Source: Teichococcus wenyumeiae (GTDB lineage: Bacteria; Pseudomonadota; Alphaproteobacteria; Acetobacterales; Acetobacteraceae). From it: 64,000 bases of DNA. Position 1 is the first letter of the stretch. Every line of letters starts with the position of its first letter. The notes under the pieces were generated by a model. That model searched no databases. It was not told where the DNA came from and was given only the letters and a program-made list of their open reading frames with translations. The DNA lies in assembly GCF_003696345.1 (NCBI RefSeq), contig NZ_RFLX01000010.1:115823-179822 (forward strand), given 5' to 3'. This document shows positions 17,830-26,361 of the stretch, one piece after another. Both the position numbers and the translations under genes were made by a program.

Positions 17830-18935
17830 TGACCATGGCCAGCCAGCTTTTCTCTCCCATCCAGTTGCGCGGGCTGACGCTGCCCAACCGCATCGTCATC
17901 GCGCCCATGTGCGAGTTCAGCGCCGAGAACGGCAATGCCACGGACTGGCACCTGATCCATCTGGGCCATCTGGCACTCTCCGGCGCCGGCCTGCTGATCA
18001 TCGAGGCGACGGGCGTGGAGCCGCGCGGCCGCATCACCCCGGAATGCCTCGGCCTTTACAATGACGAGAACGAGGCAGCACTGGCCCGCGTGCTGGAGGT
18101 GGCGCGCAAATACAGCAAGATGCCGATCGGGCTGCAGCTTGGCCATGCCGGCCGCAAGGGCTCCCTGCGCAACCCGGCCGATGGCCAGGGGCGCGGCCAT
18201 GCCACGGAAGCCGAGGGCGGCTGGCAGACCATCGGCCCCTCGCCCCTGCCCTTCGCGGCCGATTGGCCCGCGCCAAAGGAAATGGACCGGCAGGACATGG
18301 ACGAGGTCAGCGCCGCCTTTGTCCAGGCCACGGTGCGTTGCGAGAGGCTGGGCATCGACCTGTTGGAGATCCATGGCGCGCACGGCTACCTGATCAGCAG
18401 CTTCCTTTCCCCGCTCGCCAACCAGCGCCACGATTCCTATGGCGGCAGCCTCGAGAACCGCATGCGCTTCCCGCTGGAGGTGTTCGAGGCGGTCCGCGCT
18501 GCATGGCCGGAGCACAAGCCCCTGGGCGTGCGCTTCAACGGCACCGACTGGGACGAGCGCGGCATCAGCACCGAGGAAGCCGTGCTCTTCGGCCAGGCGC
18601 TGGCGGCGCGCGGCTGCGACTATGCGGATATCTCCTCAGGCGGCAATGGCTTCGCGAAGATCCCTAGCGGCCCGGGCTATCAGGTGCGCTTCGCCAGCAG
18701 GGTCAAGGATGGCGCGGTGATGCCCACCATGGCCGTCGGGCTGATCCGCGAGCCCGCGCATGCGGAGGCCATCATCGCCTCCGGCCAGGCCGATATGGTG
18801 GCCATCGGGCGCGGCTTCCTCAACGATCCGCGCTGGCCCTGGCACGCGGCCGAGGAACTGGGCGTGAGGATCGAGGTGCCCTTCCCCTATTCGCGCGCCG
18901 CCACCCGCGCCGACATCCCCTCCTACGCACGGTGA
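17829..18935 (+). CDS. NADH:flavin oxidoreductase, old yellow enzyme family (YqjM-like)
   Basis: This FMN-dependent ene-reductase homologue has 368 residues. It opens LFSPIQLRGLTLPNRIVIAPMCEFSA, with the Cys typical of the YqjM (thermophilic-like) subgroup. It then has GLQLGHAGRKGS, the substrate-binding HGAHGYLISSFLSPLANQR with its two His, YGGSLENRMRFPLEV, and the C-terminal FMN-phosphate site VAIGRGFLNDPRWPW. The ATG at 17829 overlaps the previous stop; another ATG at 17835 is possible. Such enzymes reduce activated C=C bonds or demethylate small molecules. Its operon partners suggest catabolism of a small organic acid or aromatic compound. Confidence 0.9.
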   Translation: MTMASQLFSPIQLRGLTLPNRIVIAPMCEFSAENGNATDWHLIHLGHLALSGAGLLIIEATGVEPRGRITPECLGLYNDENEAALARVLEVARKYSKMPIGLQLGHAGRKGSLRNPADGQGRGHATEAEGGWQTIGPSPLPFAADWPAPKEMDRQDMDEVSAAFVQATVRCERLGIDLLEIHGAHGYLISSFLSPLANQRHDSYGGSLENRMRFPLEVFEAVRAAWPEHKPLGVRFNGTDWDERGISTEEAVLFGQALAARGCDYADISSGGNGFAKIPSGPGYQVRFASRVKDGAVMPTMAVGLIREPAHAEAIIASGQADMVAIGRGFLNDPRWPWHAAEELGVRIEVPFPYSRAATRADIPSYAR

Positions 18936-19459
18936 ATGCCGCCATGGACTTCGCAGCCCGCAAGCAGCTCGACCCCGCCCGGCGACTGCAGATGCTGGAG
19001 GACGCGGAAGAGATCCGCTGGATGAAGGCCTATTACGCGCAGGTCTGCGACGATAAGTTCACCAAGGACCATGTGGCCAGGCCGCAGGAGGAGATCGACG
19101 CCGCCGTGCGCCCGATGGTGGAGCGCGTCTTCGCCGAGGACGCGGTCTGGGGTGGTTCCCCCAATGGCGAGCCGCCGATCCAGGGACGCGAGGCCATTTT
19201 CCAGCGGCTGCGCATCAGCACCTGGACCTTCGCCATGCACTACTACGTCAACCCGGTGATCGAGGTCGACGGCGACCGCGCCCATGCCCGCTGGATGCTC
19301 TGGGAGCCCTGCACGGCCGTGGACACCAACACCGCCATGTGGATGTCGGCCGTCAGCGAGGATGACTACATCCGCACGCCCGCCGGCTGGCGCCTGAAGA
19401 ACTATGTTGTCCATTACAAGTTCCTGACGCCTTTCGACCGCCCCTGGACGCACCGCTGA
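18932..19459 (+). CDS. SnoaL-like/NTF2-fold protein
   Basis: This 175-residue protein has the pattern of a SnoaL-like (NTF2 cone) domain: an N-terminal helix pair EEIRWMKAYYAQVCDDKF, then DAVWGG and GREAIFQRLR, and beta strands with VDGDRAHARWMLWEP and EDDYIRTPAGWRLKNYVVHYKFLTPFDRPW. Members include small isomerases, dehydratases and accessory subunits of dioxygenases. I start at the GTG at 18932, which overlaps the OYE stop (GTGA); an ATG at 18944 is an alternative. Its place between a flavoprotein and the binding proteins points to a catabolic step, but the reaction is unknown. Confidence 0.75.
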   Translation: MNAAMDFAARKQLDPARRLQMLEDAEEIRWMKAYYAQVCDDKFTKDHVARPQEEIDAAVRPMVERVFAEDAVWGGSPNGEPPIQGREAIFQRLRISTWTFAMHYYVNPVIEVDGDRAHARWMLWEPCTAVDTNTAMWMSAVSEDDYIRTPAGWRLKNYVVHYKFLTPFDRPWTHR

Positions 19460-19491
19460 AGCCCCCCTCCCTCTGACGCAAAGGCATCGTC

Positions 19492-21072
19492 ATGAAGCGC
19501 CGTACGCTGCTGACAGGACTTTCCGCCGCCATCGCCGCGCCCCGGATCGGGCGCGCGCAGGGCAGCCGGGTGCTGCGCTTCATTCCGCAGACCGACCTGA
19601 CGGTGCTGGACCCGATCTGGACCACCGTCTACGCCACGCGCGAACACGCCAACATGGTGTTCGACACGCTCTATGGCACCGACAGCCAGTACCGCGCTTC
19701 GCCGCAGATGGTGGATGGGCATGTCGTCGAGAACGACGGCAAGCTCTGGAAGCTGACGCTGCGCGAAGGGCTGAAGTGGCATGATGGGGAGCGCGTGCTG
19801 GCGCGGGACTGCGTGGCGAGCATCCAGCGCTGGGCCAAGCGCGACCCGTTCGGGCAGGCGCTGCTGGACGCCACGGACGAGCTTTCGGCGCCAGATGACA
19901 GGACCATCCAGTTCCGCCTGAAACGCCCCTTCCCGATGCTGCCGGCGGCGCTGGGCAAGCTGCCCTCGCTGATCCCGGCGATGATGCCGGAGCGGCTGGC
20001 GAAGACAGATGCCTTCACACAGGTCACGGAAATGGTGGGCTCCGGCCCCTTCCGCTTCCTGCCGGATGAGCGGATCTCCGGCGCCCGTGTCGCCTACGGG
20101 CGTTTCGCGGATTACGTGCCGCGCCCCAGCGGCACCTCGGACTGGACCGCCGGGCCCAAGGTCGTGCATGTGGACCGGGTGGAATGGACGGTGATCAACG
20201 ATCCCGCCACCGCCGCGGCCGCCCTGCAAAGTGGCGAGCAGGATTGGTGGAACTACGCGGTCTCCGACCTCATTCCGCTGCTGAAGCGGGCGCCGAACCT
20301 GAAGGTGGAGGTGCTCGACCCCTCCGGCCTCTTCTGCCTGATGCGGCTGAACCACCTGCAGCCACCCTTCAACAACCCCGCCATCCGCCGCGCGCTCTTC
20401 GGCGCCATCAACCAGACGGACTTCATGACGGCGGTCGCGACGGATGACCCGTCGATGTACCAGGTGCCGACTGGCTTCTTTCCCCATGGCACGCCGCTGG
20501 CCAGCGATGCCGGCATGGGCGCCATCAGCGCCAGCCCGGACTACGACAAGGTGAAGCGCGACCTGAAAGCCGCCGGCTACAAGGGCGAGAAGGTCGTCTT
20601 TCTGGCGGCCACCGACCCAAGCTTCGTCAAGTCCCTGGCCGATGTCGGTGCCGACATGCTGCAAAGGGCCGGCATGAATGTCGATTATCAGGTCAGCGAC
20701 TTCGGCACCATGATCACCCGCCGCACCACCCGCGCCCCGGTGGAACAGGGCGGCTGGAGCGCCTTCATGACCGCGCTGGCCGGCATCGACATGCTGAACC
20801 CGGCGGTGCAGGCGCAGCTGCGCGGCAACGGCGCGAATTCCTGGATCGGCTGGCCCGACAGCCCGCGTATCGAGCAGTTGCGCGGCGAGTGGTTCCAGGC
20901 GCCGACGCTGGAGGCGCAGCAGGAAGCCGCGCGGCAGATCCAGCTCCAGGCCTTCCAGGATGTGCCCTACCTGCCCGTGGGCCAGTTCTCCCAGCTCACG
21001 GCCTATAGCCGCAAGCTGAGCGATGTGCCGCGCGGCTATGCCCTCTTCTGGAACGTGCGCAAGAACGCCTGA
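19492..21072 (+). CDS. ABC transporter substrate-binding protein, family 5 (first tandem copy)
   Basis: This is a 526-residue periplasmic binding protein of the peptide/nickel family with a Tat-like leader (KRRTLLTGLSAAIAA, then GRAQ). Family segments include TLREGLKWHDGERVLARDCVASIQRW, LNHLQPPFNNPAIRRALFGA and a C-terminal QLQAFQDVPYLPVGQF. No permease or ATPase genes accompany it, so it must use a transporter encoded elsewhere. It is followed after 17 bases by a paralogue to which it is very similar along the whole length, a recent tandem duplication. It lies 32 bases after the SnoaL-like gene and is probably in the same operon. Confidence 0.9.
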   Translation: MKRRTLLTGLSAAIAAPRIGRAQGSRVLRFIPQTDLTVLDPIWTTVYATREHANMVFDTLYGTDSQYRASPQMVDGHVVENDGKLWKLTLREGLKWHDGERVLARDCVASIQRWAKRDPFGQALLDATDELSAPDDRTIQFRLKRPFPMLPAALGKLPSLIPAMMPERLAKTDAFTQVTEMVGSGPFRFLPDERISGARVAYGRFADYVPRPSGTSDWTAGPKVVHVDRVEWTVINDPATAAAALQSGEQDWWNYAVSDLIPLLKRAPNLKVEVLDPSGLFCLMRLNHLQPPFNNPAIRRALFGAINQTDFMTAVATDDPSMYQVPTGFFPHGTPLASDAGMGAISASPDYDKVKRDLKAAGYKGEKVVFLAATDPSFVKSLADVGADMLQRAGMNVDYQVSDFGTMITRRTTRAPVEQGGWSAFMTALAGIDMLNPAVQAQLRGNGANSWIGWPDSPRIEQLRGEWFQAPTLEAQQEAARQIQLQAFQDVPYLPVGQFSQLTAYSRKLSDVPRGYALFWNVRKNA

Positions 21073-21089
21073 CCCGAAAGCTCTCTGCC

Positions 21090-22670
21090 ATGAACCGTCG
21101 TGATTTCCTGAGGGTTTCCGCGGCGGGGCTCACCGCGCCGTCCCTCGCCCAGGCGCAGGGTAGCCGCGTGCTGAAGTTCATTCCGCAGAATGACCTTTCG
21201 GTGCTCGACCCGATCTTTGCCGCCGTCTATGCAACGCGCACGCATGCGCTGATGGTCTTCGACACGCTCTATGGCCAGGATGGCAGCTTCCGCGCCTCGC
21301 CGCAGATGGTGGAAGGTCATGTCACCGAGGATGATGGCCTGACCTGGCGCCTGACGCTGCGGGACGGGCTGAAGTGGCACGACGGGGAGCCTGTGCTGGC
21401 GCGGGACTGCGTGGCCAGCATCCAGCGCTGGGGCAAGCGTGACCCCTTCGGGCAATCGCTGATGGCGGCCACTGACGAACTGGTGGCGGGTGACGACAAG
21501 ACCATCCGCTTCCGCCTGAAGCGCCGCTTCCCGCTGCTGCCGGATGCATTGGGCAAACTGCCGACGCTGCTGCCGGTGATGATGCCGGAACGGCTGGCCC
21601 GCACGGATGCCTTTACCCAGGTGACGGAGATGGTGGGCTCCGGCCCCTTCCGCTCCCTGGCGGATGAGCGTGTCTCCGGTGCCCGCGCCGCCTATGCGCG
21701 GAACGCCGATTACGTTCCGCGTTCCGGCGGCAGGCCGGAATGGACAGCCGGGCCCAAGGTCGTGCATCTGGACCGGGTGGAATGGACCACCATCACCGAC
21801 CCCGCCACCGCCGCGGCCGCCCTGCAGAGCGGCGAGCAGGACTGGTGGGAATACGTGGCGAACGACCTGGTGCCGGTGCTGCGCCGCGCGCGCAACGTCA
21901 AGGTCGCGATGCAGGAATCCACCGGCATCCTGAATGCCCTCCGCATGAATCACCTGCAGCCGCCCTTCAACAACCCGGCCATCCGGCGGGCGCTGCTGGG
22001 TGCCATGAACCAGGAGGATTTCGTCATCCCCGTCGCGGGGTCGGACCCCGCCATGTGGCATGTGCCGACCGGCTTCTTCACGCCCGATACGCCCATGGCG
22101 AATGATGCGGGGCTGGAGGTGCTGACGGGGCCGCGCGACTACGACAAGGTAAAGCGCGACCTGGCGGCGGCTGGCTACAAGGGCGAGCGCGTGGTGCTGC
22201 TGCTTGCCACCGATCCTGCCTTTGTCGGCACCCTGGGCGAGGTAGCAGCGGATATGCTGCGCCGCGCCGGCATGAATGTGGATGCGCAGGTCATGGACTG
22301 GGGCAGCTTCATCAGCCGCCGCGCCAGCAAGGAGCCTGTGGAGCGGGGTGGCTGGAGCGCTGCCATGACGGCGCTGTCGGGCCTGGATATGGCAACGCCG
22401 GCCGTGCAGTCCGTGATCCGCGGCAATGGTGCCGCCGCGCTGTTCGGCTGGCCGGACCTGCCGAAGCTGGAAGCGCTGCGGGATGAATGGTTCATGGCGC
22501 CGGACCTTGCCAGCCAGCAGCGCCTGGCGCGGCAGATCCAGCAGCAGGCCTTCGAGGACCTGCCCTATATCCCTGCCGGGCAGTTCTTCCAGGCCACGGC
22601 CTATAGCACGCGCTTGAAGGATATTGTGCCGGGTTATTCCGTATTCTGGAACGTGAAGAAGGACGCGTAG
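21090..22670 (+). CDS. ABC transporter substrate-binding protein, family 5 (second tandem copy)
   Basis: This is the second of two tandem paralogues, also 526 residues. The leader is a clearer Tat signal (NRRDFLRVSAAGLTAPSLAQAQ). It shares with the first copy long identical stretches such as LKWHDGE, QVTEMVGSGPFR and HLQPPFNNPAIRRAL, but differs in parts likely to line the pocket, for example NVKVAMQESTGILNALRM against NLKVEVLDPSGLFCLMRL. The two may bind related but different ligands. It is the last gene of the rightward catabolic run; no convincing hairpin was found in the 50 bases before the converging dehydrogenase gene. Confidence 0.9.
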   Translation: MNRRDFLRVSAAGLTAPSLAQAQGSRVLKFIPQNDLSVLDPIFAAVYATRTHALMVFDTLYGQDGSFRASPQMVEGHVTEDDGLTWRLTLRDGLKWHDGEPVLARDCVASIQRWGKRDPFGQSLMAATDELVAGDDKTIRFRLKRRFPLLPDALGKLPTLLPVMMPERLARTDAFTQVTEMVGSGPFRSLADERVSGARAAYARNADYVPRSGGRPEWTAGPKVVHLDRVEWTTITDPATAAAALQSGEQDWWEYVANDLVPVLRRARNVKVAMQESTGILNALRMNHLQPPFNNPAIRRALLGAMNQEDFVIPVAGSDPAMWHVPTGFFTPDTPMANDAGLEVLTGPRDYDKVKRDLAAAGYKGERVVLLLATDPAFVGTLGEVAADMLRRAGMNVDAQVMDWGSFISRRASKEPVERGGWSAAMTALSGLDMATPAVQSVIRGNGAAALFGWPDLPKLEALRDEWFMAPDLASQQRLARQIQQQAFEDLPYIPAGQFFQATAYSTRLKDIVPGYSVFWNVKKDA

Positions 22671-22720
22671 AACGCGCCCTTCACCTTTTCAGCTGCCGCG
22701 CAGGCGCGGGCGTAACCTGC

Positions 22721-23734
22721 TCACCGCGCCACCACCACCTTCAGGGTGTCGCGGTTGCTGTCCCAGAAGGGCAGCGCTTCCTCGGCTTCCGCGAAGGGCA
22801 TGATGCGGGAGATCAGCGCATCCGCCTTGTCGCCGATCTGCTCCAGATAGGCGATGACGGCATGGAAATCCTCCAGCGTCGCGTTGCGGGAGCCCATGAT
22901 GTCCAACTCCTTCAGGTTGAACATCTGGGTTTCATAGGTCACCGGCGCCTTGGAATAGCCGACATAGACCACCCGCCCGGCAAAGCCGGCCAGCGTCACG
23001 CATTGCGTGAAGGTGGCCGGCGTGCCCACAGCCTCGAAGGCCACGTCCACGCCGTCATCCGCCGTCAACTCGCTGACCTTGGCGACGATGTCTTCCTTGC
23101 CGGCCTCGAAGGTATGCGCGGCGCCGAAGCGGCGGGCCAGCGCCAGCTTCTCCGGGCTCATATCCACGGCGATGACGTCCGCGCCGCGTGCCACGGCGCC
23201 GATCAGAACGCCCATGCCGATCATTCCGCAGCCCAGCACCACGATCCGCTCGCCCTTCTGCACGCGGCCACGCGCCACGGCATGGAAGCCGACGGACAGC
23301 GGCTCCACCAGCGCGAGATGCTGCGGTGCCAGCGTGTCGTTCAGGATCAGCTTGCTGGCCGGCAGCACGATCTCCTCAGCCAGGCCGCCATCCTGCTGCA
23401 CGCCAAGGGTGCGGTTGTAGCGGCAGGCATTGGTGCGCCCCTTGCGGCAGGAGGCGCAGTGCCCGCAGCTGGTATAGGGCATGACGATCACGCGGCGGCC
23501 CGGCCTGAACTCCGGCGAGACCGAAGCGCCCGCCGCGATGACCTCGCCCCCGATCTCGTGGCCCGGAATGCGCGGCAGCTGCACCAGTGGGTTCAGGCCA
23601 CGGAAGGTATTCAGGTCGCTGCCGCAAAGGCCGACATGACGCACGGCGATCCGCACATCCTCCGGCCCGGCCACGGGTACGGCCACGTCGTGGAACCGCG
23701 TGCGGCCCTCCTGCTCGATCATCAAGGCTTTCAT
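22721..23734 (-). CDS. Zinc-dependent alcohol/polyol dehydrogenase (MDR family)
   Basis: This is a medium-chain zinc dehydrogenase resembling idonate, sorbitol or threonine dehydrogenases. It shows CGSDLNTF with a catalytic-zinc Cys, the GHEIGGEV motif, a structural-zinc quartet in CGHCASCRKGRTNAC, the nucleotide motif VVLGCGMIGMGV and an acidic residue in VDMSPEKL consistent with NAD. I use the ATG at 23734 (MKALMIEQEG), the usual family start; a second in-frame ATG lies two codons upstream. It is divergent from a GntR regulator and likely controlled by it. The true substrate, perhaps a sugar acid, is not visible. Confidence 0.88.
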   Translation of the reverse strand: MKALMIEQEGRTRFHDVAVPVAGPEDVRIAVRHVGLCGSDLNTFRGLNPLVQLPRIPGHEIGGEVIAAGASVSPEFRPGRRVIVMPYTSCGHCASCRKGRTNACRYNRTLGVQQDGGLAEEIVLPASKLILNDTLAPQHLALVEPLSVGFHAVARGRVQKGERIVVLGCGMIGMGVLIGAVARGADVIAVDMSPEKLALARRFGAAHTFEAGKEDIVAKVSELTADDGVDVAFEAVGTPATFTQCVTLAGFAGRVVYVGYSKAPVTYETQMFNLKELDIMGSRNATLEDFHAVIAYLEQIGDKADALISRIMPFAEAEEALPFWDSNRDTLKVVVAR

Positions 23735-24024
23735 CGTCATCCCGTCTCGGTCATTGCGGCGCCTACACGAAGGCTGGCTCACTCATGTCGTCGCAGCATC
23801 CCAGCGGCAGGCTGGCACCAGTGGGTGCCTTGTGGATCTTGTCGAGCTTGTCGCTGCAAGGGCCCATCCGTTCACCGCGCTGTGCCGCAGTGCCTCTTGT
23901 CCAGCCGCCGGCGACATGGGGCGCGCTGCATAAAAATTCTTGCTTTGTTGACCCTGACGATGTGGCCGCCTTAGGTGCGGGTCAAATGGTTTTTCAGTGT
24001 TAATAAACCCTCCCTGGAGTGCCG
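23735..24024. promoter_or_regulatory. Divergent promoter region, dehydrogenase/GntR
   Basis: This 290-base gap is the only intergenic space of the region and is AT-richer near its right end (23930-24010). It holds an inverted repeat with 7-base arms, TTGACCC at 23948-23954 and GGGTCAA at 23979-23985, separated by 24 bases. TTGACC also resembles a -35 box. The repeat could be two half-sites for the adjacent regulator. No RNA gene is apparent. Confidence 0.4.
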
Positions 24025-24924
24025 ATGCGGACGAGGGCTGTCTACAAGCAGGTCCACAATGCCATGCTGGCGCGGCTGAAGGACCCGATGCTTGAAGAAC
24101 TGAGGGGGTCAGAAGCCGCATTGGCACAGGAATTCAGGAGCAGCCGGACCACGATCCGCGCCGTTCTCGCCGCCCTGCAACAGGCCGGGTTCCTGGAAGG
24201 CCGCCACATCCTGCGTCGACCGGCGCCTGCGGATTTCTTCCCGTCCGGCGAGACCCAGTCCGCTGCCGCGCTGGTCGAGCTCCGCTTCATGAACTGGATT
24301 CTGCATTCCGACATCCGGCCAGGGCAGCCGGTCAATGTTACGCAGCTGTCGCGGCAGTTCGGCGTCTCGGCCACGGTCATTCGTGGCTACCTGCAACGTC
24401 TGCGGCATTACGGCCTGCTGGAGGCGAGGCCCAACAGCACCTGGATCTTCCGCGGCATCACCAGCGCCTTCGCCACCGAGCTTTGCGAGATCCGCGAGAT
24501 CTTCGAGCTTCGATCCGCGCGCCACCTTGCCACGCTGGAGCCCGGCGCGCCGGCCTGGGTGGAACTGCGGCAAATCCGTGCCGAGCATCTCGCGCTGCTG
24601 CAGGATATCGAGGGACGCTTCCGGGATTTCTCAGCGCTGGACGAGCGGCTGCACCGGCTGATCTATGACGCCTCCGAAAACCGCTTTGTCATGGAATTCT
24701 ACCACATCATCTCGATCATCTTTCATTACCACTATCAGTGGAACAAGGTGGATGAGAAAGCGCGCAACCGTTTCGCGATCCTGCAGCATCTCGATTATAT
24801 CGATGCGCTGCACAGCCGGGATCTGGATGCGGTGGAGCGCAGCTGCCGCGCGCATCTGAACACGGGGCGGGAGACCTTGATGCTCTCCACCGGCATGCGG
24901 GCGGAAGCGGCGCGGGCCCCGTGA
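24025..24924 (+). CDS. GntR-family regulator with two winged-helix segments and FCD domain
   Basis: This 299-residue regulator has an unusual layout. A first winged-helix-like segment covers residues 3-60 (EAALAQEFRSSRTTIRAVLAALQQAGFLEG), a second covers about residues 78-145 (MNWILHSDIRPGQPVNVTQLSRQFGVSATVIRGYLQRL), and an FCD ligand domain follows (EIREIFELRSARHLA onwards). A usual FadR-type regulator has only one. I chose the ATG at 24025, six bases after GGAG; a GTG lies two codons earlier. It is divergent from the dehydrogenase, its most likely target. The effector is unknown. Confidence 0.85.
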   Translation: MRTRAVYKQVHNAMLARLKDPMLEELRGSEAALAQEFRSSRTTIRAVLAALQQAGFLEGRHILRRPAPADFFPSGETQSAAALVELRFMNWILHSDIRPGQPVNVTQLSRQFGVSATVIRGYLQRLRHYGLLEARPNSTWIFRGITSAFATELCEIREIFELRSARHLATLEPGAPAWVELRQIRAEHLALLQDIEGRFRDFSALDERLHRLIYDASENRFVMEFYHIISIIFHYHYQWNKVDEKARNRFAILQHLDYIDALHSRDLDAVERSCRAHLNTGRETLMLSTGMRAEAARAP

Positions 24925-25008
24925 CGGAGCGGGCCGCCATGGTGCCGGCACCGGCAACCGGCTAGACAGGCGGGGCAACCGCCTTGCCGGCGCTGGAGTT
25001 TCCGCATC

Positions 25009-26355
25009 ATGTCCCCTGCCGCCGCCTCCCAGGCCATTGAAGACGCCCTGGCCCTGGCGCGGGATCTGGCGCCCCGGATGGCCGCCGTGGTGCTCACCCA
25101 TTTCCCCGATGCCGATACCCTGGACCTCATGCGGCCCGGCGCCGGGCCTCTGGAGACCATTGCTGCCACCAACCGCGCCCTGGCGGCCGAGTTGGCGCAG
25201 GAAGGCGTGGAGGTTCTGGTGCAGGTGGCGGACCGTGCCGCCTTCCGCCGCTGGATGGACGGGCGCGCCGATACGCCGCAGGCCCGGCTCGCCTGGCGCA
25301 ACCACCGGGGGCTGCTGCAAGGGCCCGCGGCCTTCCAGGCGCTTGGACTGGCCCCCGAGCCCACCAAGCCCCCCCGGCGCGGCAAGGCCTCCGGCACCCT
25401 CGCCGACCGGCTGATGCGCGCCTTCGCGGATGAGGAGGGGCAGGAGTTCGACGAACTGGCGGAGGAGCTGATCGCCACGGGTCGCGACGGCGTGCTGGAC
25501 CAGGCCATCCGCAAGGTCGGTGCGCGCTTTGGTGAGGAAGCGGCGCAGGACCTGGCGCACGACCTTTTGGCGATGGCCGAGGGCGCCCGTATCGGCCCTT
25601 CCGGCTGGGCGACGCTGGTGGCCTTGCCGGTCGCGCTGCCGCCCGGCACGCCGCCCGACCCGGTCTTCCTGGGCGAAAGCCTGATCACCTCCGGCGCGCT
25701 GGCGGAGGAGCTGGAGCTGCGCTTCCTGCCGGAATGGCGCGCGCCGGAAGCGCTGGACGCCCTGCCCCCCGCTGCGCTGCGCCGCGTGCTGGTCGAGATG
25801 GTGGCGGGCGAGGAACCGACCGCCCTGCCCCCGGCCAAGCCTACGCAGTTGCAGGAGAGCGGCTTCGGCGTGCTGGTCGGCCTGCAATATGACTGGGCCA
25901 TCCCGAGCTGGGAGGAGATCGTCGCCCAGGGCCTGCCCGAGCCGCCCGAGGAAGGCAAGGAAACGCCCGAGGAGGCCGCCCGCGCCCAGGTCTTCGAACG
26001 CTGGCGCGCCGCCGCCTATGAGGCCGGCGATGGCTGCGTGCCCCTGGCGCTGGTGCCCTTCTCCGAAGCCACGGCCGAGATCGCCGACTTCCTGCAAGAG
26101 GCCAGCGACCAGACCAGCGGCCTGGCCGAGATCCGCGATTTCGTGGACATGGCGCGAAGCGAGGCGCTGGGCGAGGAAGTGGTCTGCCACGCCACGGTGG
26201 AGGGAGAGCGGCTGCAGCTGGCGCTTTATACCCGCGCCGGCCGCTTCCTGGATGAACTCTCGCTGGAAGCCGGGCAACTGCCGGTCCCGGCGACGGAGAT
26301 GCCGGAACTGCTGAGGACCTTCGTGCCGCTCGTATCGCAGCCCCCCGGGCGCTAG
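25009..26355 (+). CDS. Hypothetical protein, 448 residues
   Basis: I do not recognise a family. The protein is soluble, acidic and rich in Ala, Glu and Leu, with no signal peptide and no membrane segment. The N-terminal 110 residues look like an alpha/beta region (AAVVLTHFPDADTLDLM...). A linker with PTKPPRRGKA follows, then a helical part with DEEGQEFDELAEELIATGRDGVLDQAIRKVGARFGEEAAQDLAH, and a C-terminal alpha/beta part. Codon use is like its neighbours, so it is probably a long-standing gene. It ends six bases before the ABC exporter and is likely co-transcribed with it, which is the only clue to function. Confidence 0.7.
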   Translation: MSPAAASQAIEDALALARDLAPRMAAVVLTHFPDADTLDLMRPGAGPLETIAATNRALAAELAQEGVEVLVQVADRAAFRRWMDGRADTPQARLAWRNHRGLLQGPAAFQALGLAPEPTKPPRRGKASGTLADRLMRAFADEEGQEFDELAEELIATGRDGVLDQAIRKVGARFGEEAAQDLAHDLLAMAEGARIGPSGWATLVALPVALPPGTPPDPVFLGESLITSGALAEELELRFLPEWRAPEALDALPPAALRRVLVEMVAGEEPTALPPAKPTQLQESGFGVLVGLQYDWAIPSWEEIVAQGLPEPPEEGKETPEEAARAQVFERWRAAAYEAGDGCVPLALVPFSEATAEIADFLQEASDQTSGLAEIRDFVDMARSEALGEEVVCHATVEGERLQLALYTRAGRFLDELSLEAGQLPVPATEMPELLRTFVPLVSQPPGR

Positions 26356-26361
26356 CTGCCG

